The notes under the pieces are model-generated. The model made no database searches, was not told where the DNA came from, and saw only the letters and a program-made list of their open reading frames with translations. 64,000 nucleotides of DNA from contig NZ_WUYX01000013.1 of the NCBI RefSeq assembly GCF_009834785.1, forward strand, positions 1-64,000. Direction: 5' to 3'. Position 1 is the first letter of the stretch, and the number at the start of each line of letters is the position of its first letter. Made by a program: the position numbers and the translations under genes. Positions 43,681-51,853 of the stretch are shown piece after piece. This DNA is from Natronorubrum halalkaliphilum (lineage in GTDB: Archaea > Halobacteriota > Halobacteria > Halobacteriales > Natrialbaceae).

Positions 43681-44394
43681 CTACCAGTCGGAGAGCACGA
43701 TCCGGTGTGCGGCCGCGTCCTCGAGTCGATCCCGGCCGCGCCAGGAGAGGTCGAACGCCCACGGTTCGTCGGCGGGGACGTCGGTTGCGTTAGTGCGGCC
43801 GCTTCCGATGACGACGCAGTCCTCGTCGTAGATGATCCCGATCGCCTCGATGTACGGGAGTTCCGCCCCGATTTCGTTCGCCGCCAGCCCCTCGATCTCG
43901 ACGCGTCGCTCGCCGACCGCCATCTCGCTGTCCTCGAGTACGACTCCGTCGGGGGCCGTCGGCGCCTCGTCGTCGACGCTGATCGCAAGGTCGTAGTCGG
44001 CCACTTCGTCGGGATCGGGAAGATGATAGACGCGAGCCTGCCACGTTTCGCCCGCGCCGAGGGTCCGGAGCCACTCGAACGTCTCGTACAGGGACAGCCC
44101 GTTCTCGTCGTACCACTCCACCTCGAGGTCGATCCGGCCCGACGGGGCGTCGCCGACGTTTTCGACCGTAACGTCGACGAAGACGTCCGGCGCAGGGCCG
44201 TTTTCGTCGATCACCAGCTCGTGGTCGCGGACGTCGATGTCGGGGTCGCCGTCCTCGAGAGCGGCCGCCTCGTCCGAGGGCGGACACGCTGGGTCGTCGT
44301 CCGCGTCGTCCTGACGCTCACGTCCGGCTCCCACCCATGAACCCGTGGCGGTTGCCAGCCACGCACTGGCGATCAGGTACTGTCGCCGAAGCAT
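43681..44394 (-). CDS. Exported FxLYD-like domain protein
   Basis: 237 residues from ATG 44394. It begins MLRRQYLIASAWLATATGSW, a Tat-like or Sec-like signal. Then comes an acidic linker (DDADDDPACPPSDEAA) with one Cys, and a beta-sandwich with DVFVDVTVENVGDAPSGRID and LEVEWYDENGLSLYETFEWL, followed by TLGAGETWQARVYHL. This is the FxLYD/DUF3426-like pattern of substrate-free binding domains. A second strand-rich part follows (GVVLEDSEMAVGERRVEIEG). It is probably a surface-anchored accessory protein. The upstream extension to 44547 is unlikely. Confidence 0.7.
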   Translation of the reverse strand: MLRRQYLIASAWLATATGSWVGAGRERQDDADDDPACPPSDEAAALEDGDPDIDVRDHELVIDENGPAPDVFVDVTVENVGDAPSGRIDLEVEWYDENGLSLYETFEWLRTLGAGETWQARVYHLPDPDEVADYDLAISVDDEAPTAPDGVVLEDSEMAVGERRVEIEGLAANEIGAELPYIEAIGIIYDEDCVVIGSGRTNATDVPADEPWAFDLSWRGRDRLEDAAAHRIVLSDW

Positions 44395-45144
44395 GTTACC
44401 ACCCACCACATCCATCCCCTTATGGCTAACACGGACGTGCCGACCTTGGGAGCCAAAAATGGGTATTGGAAGCGGCCCACGACCATCGGCGCCTGAATCC
44501 CCCGGTGTGAGCGACGACGGACCTGCCTCAGGTGGAAAACCGCACACCGGTCACTGAAGGCAGGCCAGTCGAATGTGTGTCACTCTCACGCAAAGGAGTT
44601 GCCCAGTCGTATGCATGGTGACTGTACGGAACTCGTGAACCTGATCGAACAGAAAACCCGACAGTTCAGTCCAACAATCTTTGGCCGCAGCCTCTTTTAC
44701 GATGCCGTGTGAGCTACTACCACGCTCGCGGGAACGTTGTCTGGTGTGCGGCGACCCCGCGGGCGCATCCTCACCCCCACGTTTTCGGAACCGCTCCGGC
44801 CTCGAGCGATAGCCGAACCGATCACGGGCGGATACGCGGTTCGCGGACCGAACCCTGTTTCGGGGCCGACGCACGGTATCCGAAGACCGGCACCGAACCG
44901 GCGACGGTCCAACGGCCAATACGCTTAATCGACTGGAATGTAATGGTGGAGTCGCGGAAACACCAGTGAAACCAATGGTGATATCCGCCAGCCAGAGACG
45001 TTCGAAACTGCTCCGTCACTGACCGCGGTCGTTCCAACGTCGACCGAGTAGGCGCGCAGTCTCCGATCGCTCTTCCACTGACACACCACCGGAAGGGGGT
45101 TCGACGTCGGCTGTCGGCCGGCGTTTTTTGAGTACTACCTTTCA
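44395..45144. other. Large intergenic region, no gene supported
   Basis: 750 bases of GC-rich sequence with overlapping open frames on both strands of poor, Arg/Ser/Pro-rich composition, none with family features. It probably contains decayed IS material. Confidence 0.4.
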
Positions 45145-45253
45145 ACAGCGAGAGAGTGCCGCCGTTCACGGCGTTGACGAGACGCTTCGCGGCTCGTTCG
45201 CACACCAGAACGCGCCGCGTTCTGGGGACGGGCGTGAATCGCGTACGCTCCGG
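45145..45253 (+). ncRNA. Structured non-coding element (copy 2)
   Basis: Starts ACAGCGAGAGA, contains GCCG-ttca-CGGC (45161-45172) and the perfect stem CCAGAACGCG/CGCGTTCTGG (45205-45214 with 45216-45225), and ends with the same 20 bases as copy 1 (45234-45253). Stem sequences differ from copy 1 while pairing is kept, which suggests structure matters. It lies 200 bases before the TnpB gene. Confidence 0.5.
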
Positions 45254-45268
45254 TGGGAACCCGTCGTG

Positions 45269-45412
45269 TTACTGCTGGTCCTGAGTCTCCAACGCTTCCA
45301 GGCCTGCTTCTAATACCTCTGTATAGGCTTCTGAAAGCCCCAAGTCGTTCGCTTCTGCATAGTCTTTGACTCGGCCACCGAGCGTGTGTGAAATATCGAT
45401 GTTGGGTCGCAT
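45269..45412 (-). CDS. 47-residue ribbon-helix-helix-like protein, divergent from TnpB
   Basis: MRPNIDISHTLGGRVKDYAE, then ANDLGLSEAYTEVLEAGLEA and LETQDQQ. The strand NIDIS plus two helices follows the CopG-type ribbon-helix-helix pattern. Only 42 bases separate its ATG (45412) from the GTG of the TnpB gene (45455) on the other strand, so the two share a promoter region. It may repress tnpB; alternatively it is an orphan antitoxin. Confidence 0.65.
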   Translation of the reverse strand: MRPNIDISHTLGGRVKDYAEANDLGLSEAYTEVLEAGLEALETQDQQ

Positions 45413-45454
45413 GACGAAAGGACTTTAAGACTAAAAGTATAATAATCTGTTGTC

Positions 45455-46792
45455 GTGAAGCGTACCAACACGTTCGCCGTGCGGCCCCTCTCCGAAGATG
45501 GAGAGCAACTGCTACGGGACTTGTTGGACGCTTCCGCCGCTCTCTGGAACGAAGTCAACTACGAACGCCTCATGCGGTACAACGACGAGGATAGCTACGA
45601 AGACGAAGGCGTATGGGACGCCGATACAGGCAGTCTCGAAGGCAAGTACAAAGGCGTTCTCGGCGCGTCTACCGCCCAGCAGGTGATACGGAAGAACTCC
45701 GAAGCGTGGCGCGGGTTCTTCGATACGAAGAACAAGTATCACGACGAGTCGAATACGTCGGTCACTGAACACCCAGAACCGCCGGGATTCTGGGGCAACA
45801 AAGACGACGGACGCAAACTCCATACCGTCATCCGCAACACGTCGTACACCGTCGAATGGGGCGACCGCTCCCGGCTCGAAATACTGGTCGGAAGCGAACT
45901 GAAAGACCGATACGACCACACCGGGCGTCTCCGGCTGGAAATCGCTGGCGACCCGAACTGGCCCAACTACGAGAAACAGGGCCGACTTGACCTGTGGTAC
46001 GACAAGACAGACAGCACCTTCCGAGCTTCGCAACCCGTGACTGTCACTGATGCACGGGACACTCCACTGGCCGATGAAACGGCCACTTTGGACATTGGTG
46101 CCAACAATCTCGTCGCCTGTACCACGACGACCGGCGAGCAATATCTGTACGAGGGCCGTGAGTTGTTCCAGCGGTTCCGCGAGATGACACGAGAAATCGC
46201 CCGGTTACAGTCGAAACTCGAAGAAGGTCGATACAGTAGCGAGCGTATCCGGCGGCTGTACCAGAAACGGACTCGTCGCCGCGACCACGCACAAGAAGCA
46301 CTGTGTCGTGACCTGCTGGAACGACTGTACGCCGAAGGGGTGGACACGGTGTATATCGGCGGCTTGACCGATGTGCTTGACACGCACTGGTCGGTCGAGA
46401 CGAACGCCAAGACCCACAACTTCTGGGCGTTCCGGCAGTTCACCGAGCGACTGGCGTGTACCGCCGAGGAATACGGTATCTCCGTAGAAGTGCGGTCAGA
46501 GGCGTGGACCAGTCAGGAGTGTCCGCTGTGTGGCGGCACAGACCGAACGACACGGCATCAGGATACGCTGACCTGTCCGTGTGGATTCGAGGGGCACGCC
46601 GACCTCACAGCGTCGGGGACGTTCCTAGAGCGGCAAACAAACGAGACGGTTTGGTCGATGGCACGGCCCGTGCGGTTCGAGTGGGACGACCATGAATGGT
46701 CGGAGTCACCACGCTCTCACCGTCCCAAAGAACAGCGCACAGACCCGAGTACCGTCCACCGTGACGGGAATGTTGCCTCCGGAGAATCTTAG
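45455..46792 (+). CDS. tnpB: TnpB, IS1341-type, with non-canonical RuvC-II
   Basis: 445 residues from a [23 protein letters not shown], then [20 protein letters not shown] is the N-terminal domain. RuvC-I Asp213 is in [12 protein letters not shown]. RuvC-II reads [16 protein letters not shown], with Gly302 where canonical TnpB has Glu. A zinc finger, CPLCGG...CPCGF (Cys356/359/374/376), precedes RuvC-III Asp383 ([10 protein letters not shown]). It has the regular length and no lesion. The VGDL-like RuvC-II version is common in haloarchaeal TnpBs, so the Glu may be supplied elsewhere, or the enzyme may bind without cutting. Confidence 0.88.
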   Translation: MKRTNTFAVRPLSEDGEQLLRDLLDASAALWNEVNYERLMRYNDEDSYEDEGVWDADTGSLEGKYKGVLGASTAQQVIRKNSEAWRGFFDTKNKYHDESNTSVTEHPEPPGFWGNKDDGRKLHTVIRNTSYTVEWGDRSRLEILVGSELKDRYDHTGRLRLEIAGDPNWPNYEKQGRLDLWYDKTDSTFRASQPVTVTDARDTPLADETATLDIGANNLVACTTTTGEQYLYEGRELFQRFREMTREIARLQSKLEEGRYSSERIRRLYQKRTRRRDHAQEALCRDLLERLYAEGVDTVYIGGLTDVLDTHWSVETNAKTHNFWAFRQFTERLACTAEEYGISVEVRSEAWTSQECPLCGGTDRTTRHQDTLTCPCGFEGHADLTASGTFLERQTNETVWSMARPVRFEWDDHEWSESPRSHRPKEQRTDPSTVHRDGNVASGES

Positions 46793-46810
46793 ACTGGCTG
46801 AGACTCCCAC

Positions 46811-46847
46811 GGAGGAAACCTCGGCGTTCACGTCGGGGAGGATGTCA
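46811..46847 (+). ncRNA. Putative omega-RNA 3' end of the 45 kb TnpB element
   Basis: GGAGGAAACC, a small hairpin around GTTCAC, then CGGGGAGGATGTCA ending at 46847. It matches the pattern after the outer TnpB at 22310-22352. The candidate guide would start at 46848. The 5' extent into tnpB is unknown. Confidence 0.55.
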
Positions 46848-46973
46848 TCCCACTCGAGTAACGTGACTCGAGGTGACCAAGTAACGTGACGCAAAAGCAA
46901 TCAATTTTCCGGTTACTGTCAGTCCACTATCGCTCCGAACCCACGTTGAACGCAGACGGTCGATCCAAACCCC

Positions 46974-48845
46974 TCAATTCGACCCGTCGCTCACAAAAAC
47001 CTCGAATCGAGCCCCGCCGTCGGTCCCGTCCGTAACGTGTACGTCCCAGCCGTGGGCCTCGAGGATCCGCCGGACGATGGCGAGCCCGAACCCGGAGCCG
47101 TCGGCGTCGGTGTATCCCGACTCGAACACGTCTTCGCGGCGATCTTCGGGGATTCCCGCGCCGTCGTCTTCGACGTAGAAGCCGCCGTCGAAATCGCCGA
47201 CGCGGACGGTGACGTCGGAGCCGCCGTGGTCGATCGCGTTCTGAAACAGATTCTCGAAGACGTGCCGAAGTCGGCCGGGATCGGCGCGGATCTCCGTCGT
47301 CGTGGAAACCTCGAGCGTGGCCGACGCGGTCGCCACGTTCTGCCAACAGTCCCCCGCGATGTCGTCGAGTGCCACCGACTGCATCTCGGCGACGACCCGT
47401 CCGCTCCGGGCCAGCGTCAGCGTATCCTCCAGGATCGCCTCCATTCGAGAGAGCGTCGCCGCGGCTTCGTCCAGTTCCGATGAGTCGTACTCCTCGCGGG
47501 CGAGTTCGAGATAGCCGTCGACCACGTTCAACGGATTCCGCAGGTCGTGAGAGATGATCCGGGTGAACTCCTCGAGGCGCTCGTTCTGGTGGCGCAACTG
47601 CTGTTCGCGCTCGAGGCGATCGAGCGCACTCGCCGTGTGACTGACCAGCAGCTCCGCCAGATCGAGATCGGTGTCGTCGAAGGCGTTCGGATCCTCGGAG
47701 ACCGCCTGAAAGACGCCGTGGCTGCCGATGGGAATACTGAGCGCCGATCGGTACGGCCCCTTGGGGTTCGCTTCGGGATGCGTGTCGATATCGTCGATCA
47801 GGAGCGACTCGCCGGTCCGATACGTCTTCCCGGCGATCCCCTCCTCGACCGGCATCGCGATCGTGTACATCTCCGGCAGGTCCTCGGAGATGGCCGCCTT
47901 CGAGAGGTAGCCCTCCTCTTCGATATCGATCACGCTGAGGTCGAACTGCAGGATCGCTTGGCTGGCCTCGATGCTCCGTTCGCAGATCCCCTCGACCGTG
48001 TCGTAGGTGCCGAGATCGACCGCGACATCGTTGAGCGCCGTCAGGGCTCGTTCGTGTTCCTTGCGCTCCGTGATGTCGGTCATTGTGCCGACGATCCTGG
48101 GCTCTGGGTTCCCGTAGACGGCGATCCCGCGCAACTGACAGGTGACGAACGAATCGTCGGCACAGCGCCAGCGAACCGTTCCGGAGAATCGACCGCGATC
48201 GTCCTCAAGGTCGTCGAACGCCCATTCCTCTCGCGCTTTCACCGCCGCGTACGCCTCGCGAAGACCCGCTCGTTCGTCGGGATGGACGCGTTCGAACCAC
48301 CAGTCCAGATCGGTCGTGTCGACCGTGTAACCGAACTGCTCGAATCCGGACCGAAGCGTCAGCGTTTCGCTCGAGACGCCGAGCCTGAAAAACGCGTCCG
48401 AAGCGGCACTCGTCGCGAGTTCGCACTCGCGGGCACACCGTTCGGCCCGGCGCTTTTCCACGGCGGTTTCGATACGGTTCGCGAGGACCGTGTAGTAGTC
48501 GCTGCCGTGATCTTTCTGCAGGTAGTCGGTCGCGCCGGCCCGGATCGCCTCGGATGCGAGCGCCTCCTCTCCCGTGCCGGTGACGAGAATGAACGGCAGG
48601 TTCGGACGCGCCTCCCGAACGATATCGAGGAGCTCCAGCCCGTTCGTGCCGGGCATATCGTAATCGCTGATGAGACAGTCGATCTCCGCGTCGCGAACTA
48701 TCGCGACCGCCTCGCACGGATCGGTCGTCGATCGGATCGAGAACCGGTCGTCGACTCGAGCGAGAAACGTCGTCGCGAGATCGAGAAACGCCGAATCGTC
48801 GTCGACGAGTAACAGAGAGATACATTCATCCGTGCTGTCATTCAT
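46974..48845 (-). CDS. Hybrid sensor histidine kinase (REC-PAS-GAF-HisKA-HATPase)
   Basis: 623 residues from ATG 48845. The N-terminal receiver domain has acidic pocket LLLVDDDSAFLDL and phospho-acceptor Asp in CLISDYDMPGTNGL. A PAS-like domain follows (FGYTVDTTDLDWWFERVHPD ... GTMTDITERKEHERA). Then come a GAF domain (FDLSVIDIEEEGYLSKAAIS ... YRSALSIPIGSHGVF), HisKA with the phospho-His in RIISHDLRNPLNVVDGY, and an ATPase with N box ENLFQNAIDHGG, G1 VEDDGAGIPED and G2 GSGFGLAIV. No transmembrane segment is found, so it senses a cytoplasmic signal or is controlled by another kinase through its receiver. A divergent arrangement with the PadR gene is not present, since both read leftward. Confidence 0.92.
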   Translation of the reverse strand: MNDSTDECISLLLVDDDSAFLDLATTFLARVDDRFSIRSTTDPCEAVAIVRDAEIDCLISDYDMPGTNGLELLDIVREARPNLPFILVTGTGEEALASEAIRAGATDYLQKDHGSDYYTVLANRIETAVEKRRAERCARECELATSAASDAFFRLGVSSETLTLRSGFEQFGYTVDTTDLDWWFERVHPDERAGLREAYAAVKAREEWAFDDLEDDRGRFSGTVRWRCADDSFVTCQLRGIAVYGNPEPRIVGTMTDITERKEHERALTALNDVAVDLGTYDTVEGICERSIEASQAILQFDLSVIDIEEEGYLSKAAISEDLPEMYTIAMPVEEGIAGKTYRTGESLLIDDIDTHPEANPKGPYRSALSIPIGSHGVFQAVSEDPNAFDDTDLDLAELLVSHTASALDRLEREQQLRHQNERLEEFTRIISHDLRNPLNVVDGYLELAREEYDSSELDEAAATLSRMEAILEDTLTLARSGRVVAEMQSVALDDIAGDCWQNVATASATLEVSTTTEIRADPGRLRHVFENLFQNAIDHGGSDVTVRVGDFDGGFYVEDDGAGIPEDRREDVFESGYTDADGSGFGLAIVRRILEAHGWDVHVTDGTDGGARFEVFVSDGSN

Positions 48846-48952
48846 GCGTGGTACCACCATGAACTGTTATTTAGGCGTATTGGCCGAGTACCGACCGTCT
48901 CTGGACGTCGCTCTCGCCGCGGAAACAGCGGGAACAGCGGAAACGATCCGTC

Positions 48953-49237
48953 TCACTCGTGGTCGAAGTCGACGTACTGGTCTTCCCACTCCCGCCGCGC
49001 TTCGATCTCTCGTCGGCCGCGTCGCGTGATCGAATACACGTTGGTCCGTCGGTCTTTGGTCCCCTTCTCGACGAGTCCCTTGTCGACGACGTCGTCCAGG
49101 TTCGGATAGAGGCGCCCGTGGTGAATCTCCTTCTCGTAGTAGTCCTCGAGTTCGTCCTTGATCGCGAGTCCGTGCGGTTCGTCTTGCCCGGCGATCACGT
49201 ACAGGAGATCGCGCTGGAATCCCGTGAGATCGTACAT
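48953..49237 (-). CDS. PadR-family transcriptional regulator
   Basis: 94 residues. Winged helix: LTGFQRDLLYVIAGQDEPHG, LAIKDELEDYYEKEIHHGRL, YPNLDDVVDKGLVEKGTKD and RRTNVYSITRRGRREIEARR. The GRLYPNLDDVVDKGL recognition helix is diagnostic of haloarchaeal PadR proteins. It is leaderless: ATG at 49237 with TATA about 27 bases upstream. It lies upstream of the histidine kinase on the same strand with 107 bases between, so read-through is possible. Confidence 0.9.
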   Translation of the reverse strand: MYDLTGFQRDLLYVIAGQDEPHGLAIKDELEDYYEKEIHHGRLYPNLDDVVDKGLVEKGTKDRRTNVYSITRRGRREIEARREWEDQYVDFDHE

Positions 49238-49258
49238 CGTGTCTGGATGCTCGAACCA

Positions 49259-49270
49259 GATATATAAAAT
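49259..49270 (-). promoter_or_regulatory. TATA element of PadR gene, leaderless
   Basis: TTTTATATATC on the minus strand, about 27 bases from the start codon at 49237. The gap to the next gene (49271-49599) shows no other feature. Confidence 0.65.
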
Positions 49271-49599
49271 CCCATCTATGTTTTAGCGAGTGACAGTCGG
49301 TTTCGGGTGAGTGTGCTGTCAGGATCGGGATCCGTTCGAACGGGAGCTGTAACTCCTCCCGCGAGCGGCCCACACCTGCCTCAGCCGTCCGCTGCGAGAC
49401 GACCGTCTCGCTCGAACGGCCCGAATGGGAGCCGTCCTCGAGACCGACTCTCCGCCAGCAGGTTCCTACGGGACGCCGTTCTGATCGGAACCTGACACCG
49501 TACCCTACTGCTGGCCGACATCGACGTCCCGCCGACTCGACCCCAGGGCGTACGCTCCACCCCGATACATTTGTAACGGGCCGGTGTAGGTCGCCGGGT

Positions 49600-50361
49600 A
49601 TGACCGACGATACGTCCGCGGTGACATTTCACCGCTCGACGGAGATCGAGGCGGAGGCACCGACGCTGATCGAAGGGCTGCCGGGCCACGGGCTGGTCGC
49701 CTCGATCGCCGTCGATCAGATCACCGACCAGTTGGGCCTCGAGCAGTACGGATCGCTACGGTCCGAGCGCTTTCCGCCCGTGACGTCGTTCGCGGACGGT
49801 CTGGTCCAGGATACGGTCCGCGTCTACGGAGGTACCGAGCCCGACGTGTTGACCCTCCAGAGCGACGTTCCGATTCCGGAGGACGCCTTCACCGAACTGG
49901 GCCAGTGCGTCCTCGCGGAGCTGGTCGCGGACTTCGGCCGCGCGATCTTTCTCGCCGGCGCGCCCGCTCAGTCCGAAGAGCAACAGGGCGAGGTGGTCGG
50001 CGTGGCGACGACCGAGGACCTGAAGACGCAACTCGAGGACGCCGGCATCGAACTCGCGGAGGGAACCGGTGCCGTCGGCGGCGTGACCGGCGCGCTCGTG
50101 ACAGCGTGCTATCAGGCGGACGTACCCGTCGCACTCCTGCTCGTCCGAGCGAACCCGCGCCTCCCGGATCCGGCCGCGGCACGGTCGGTGATCGAGAACG
50201 CGCTCGAGCCGCTCGTCGAGTTCGAGATCGACACCGAGGAACTCCGCGAGCAAGCGGCGGAGATCCAGACGCAAAAACAGCAGGTCGCACAGCAGTTACA
50301 GCAAGCTCAGGACCAGGACCAGCAGGAAGAGCCCATGCAGGCGCGGAACATGTTCCGGTAG
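49600..50361 (+). CDS. PAC2-family proteasome assembly chaperone-like protein
   Basis: 253 residues. PTLIEGLPGHGLVASIAVDQ, then ITDQLGLEQYGSLRSERFPP is the PAC2 N-terminal signature, with GAVGGVTGALVTACYQADVP and LLLVRANPRLPDPAAARSVI later. The C terminus is a Gln-rich coiled tail (QTQKQQVAQQLQQAQDQD) extending the usual family end. Archaeal homologues (PbaA/PbaB-like) bind proteasome-related ATPases. It is probably monocistronic. Confidence 0.9.
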   Translation: MTDDTSAVTFHRSTEIEAEAPTLIEGLPGHGLVASIAVDQITDQLGLEQYGSLRSERFPPVTSFADGLVQDTVRVYGGTEPDVLTLQSDVPIPEDAFTELGQCVLAELVADFGRAIFLAGAPAQSEEQQGEVVGVATTEDLKTQLEDAGIELAEGTGAVGGVTGALVTACYQADVPVALLLVRANPRLPDPAAARSVIENALEPLVEFEIDTEELREQAAEIQTQKQQVAQQLQQAQDQDQQEEPMQARNMFR

Positions 50362-50481
50362 TCTTCGCCTCACGCCCTCTCGAGTCACCCACCTCACGCC
50401 CCTCCAGGCTCCCTCGACCGCTCGGATCAAGGCGAAACGATTTCCTCGAGCCGAACGCCTCCTTCGAACACGAAACTGCTG

Positions 50482-51684
50482 ATGGACCGGTTACTGCGGG
50501 TGCGTCGAGAGGTGAGCGGCCTGTGGGCGGGCGGCACCGGAAAGACGCTGATCGCGATCGCGCTCGGCTGGGGGTTGCTCAACGGGACTCGCATGATCTA
50601 CCCCGTGTTGCTCCCCTACTTCAGCGAGGATTTCGGGCTCACGCTCACCACCGCCGGGCTGCTCGTGACCATCATCTGGCTCGGCTACGCCGTCGGGCAG
50701 GTCCCCGGCGGGGTGCTCGCGGATCGACATGGCGAGCGAAAGGTGCTGACCGCGAGCGTCACCCTCGTCGTCGTCGGCGTGGGCTGTGTCCTCCTCGCGC
50801 CGACGGCAGTCGTCCTGTTCGCGGCGACCGCGCTCGTCGGGCTGGGGCTCTCGCAGTATCCGATCGCCCGAATCACGGCCCTGTCGGATCTCTATCCCGA
50901 TCGGATCGGACGCGCCTTAGGCGTCACCATGGCGTCGGGCGATATCGGGCAGACGATCCTCCCGCCGGTCGCGAGCGCCCTCGCAGTGGCGGTCGCCTGG
51001 CAGCTCGGACTGGGGTTCGTGCTGCCGCTGCTCTGTGTCACCGCGATCGTCATCTGGCTGGTCTTGCCGAGACACGAACCGGCCGACAGCGCCGTCGACA
51101 CGCTTTCGGTCGAGAGCATCAGGTACGTACTCGGCGAACTCCGCACGCCGGCCATGGGCACGATGGCCGTCATTCTCTTCCTGTTTATCTTCGTCTGGCA
51201 GACGTTTTCGGCGTTCTACCCGACGTACCTGGTCAACGTGAAGGGGTTCTCGACGACGACGGCGGGCGGCCTGTTCGGGCTGTTCTTCGCCGTCGGCGTC
51301 GTCGCCAAGCCGCTGGCCGGAGCGGCCTACGACAGGATCGGCCTCCGCGGCTCGTTGCCGCTCGTCCTCGCCGGCTCGATCGTCGGACTCGCCGCGCTTC
51401 CGTTCGCCGAGGGGTTCTGGCCGATCGTCGGGATCACCGTCCTCATCAGTACGATGCTGGGCTCGGGAGCGATCACGCAGTCGTACCTCGCCGATACGAT
51501 CCCGCCGGATATTCAGGGCACCGGGTTGGGCGTGATCCGCTCGAGCGCCGCGATACTGGGGGCCGGGGGCCCGGTTTTCTTCGGCGCGGTCGCCGAGCGC
51601 GGCTACTTCGACGAAGGGTACCTGCTGCTGGCGGTCCTCGTCGGGGTCGTGACGCTCCTTACGCTTCGGATGCCGCGGGCCTAG
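50482..51684 (+). CDS. Major facilitator superfamily transporter
   Basis: 400 residues with about 12 transmembrane helices. GVLADRHGERKVLTASVTLV between helices 2 and 3 is the MFS A motif (GxxaDrxGrrk). ALSDLYPDRIGRALGVTMAS and the repeat KPLAGAAYDRIGLRGSLPLV after helix 8 support this. The closest general type is a nitrate/oxalate- or drug-type MFS member, and the substrate is unknown. The N-terminal 15 residues are cytoplasmic and basic. No operon partner. Confidence 0.88.
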   Translation: MDRLLRVRREVSGLWAGGTGKTLIAIALGWGLLNGTRMIYPVLLPYFSEDFGLTLTTAGLLVTIIWLGYAVGQVPGGVLADRHGERKVLTASVTLVVVGVGCVLLAPTAVVLFAATALVGLGLSQYPIARITALSDLYPDRIGRALGVTMASGDIGQTILPPVASALAVAVAWQLGLGFVLPLLCVTAIVIWLVLPRHEPADSAVDTLSVESIRYVLGELRTPAMGTMAVILFLFIFVWQTFSAFYPTYLVNVKGFSTTTAGGLFGLFFAVGVVAKPLAGAAYDRIGLRGSLPLVLAGSIVGLAALPFAEGFWPIVGITVLISTMLGSGAITQSYLADTIPPDIQGTGLGVIRSSAAILGAGGPVFFGAVAERGYFDEGYLLLAVLVGVVTLLTLRMPRA

Positions 51685-51696
51685 AGCTTTCGTCGC

Positions 51697-51800
51697 CGGC
51701 TCGAGTTCCGAGTCTCTGACCTCGACTCTCGAGTTCCGGCCCCGATCGCTCGTCTCCGGTCTCAAATCTCGAACCCTGCGTCTCGAGTCCCCAAAACAGC
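51697..51800. repeat. Degenerate CTCGAGTTCCG-type repeats
   Basis: Pyrimidine-biased low-complexity stretch with repeated CTCGAGTTCCG, CTCTCGAGTTCCGG and CTCGAGTC units between the convergent MFS and beta-helix genes. Such repeats are frequent between genes in Natrialbales. Confidence 0.5.
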
Positions 51801-51853
51801 GTCTCGCTGCCACACAACGGTCGTCCGTCACAGCCGGCCACAAACGGCGCTGG

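Noticed and set aside
44551-45205. Several overlapping short frames on both strands
   Set aside because: All are Arg/Ser/Pro-rich and change frame with no conserved block; treated as non-coding.
45145-45253. tRNA-like or rRNA fragment
   Set aside because: No CCA-end, T-loop or anticodon arm pattern; the stems do not fit a cloverleaf.
47547-48812. 421-codon open frame on the plus strand
   Set aside because: Antisense to the histidine kinase, whose domains are clear.
49905-51719. 604-codon open frame on the plus strand
   Set aside because: Runs out of frame through the PAC2 and MFS genes, is extremely Arg-rich, and has no domain. Shadow frame.
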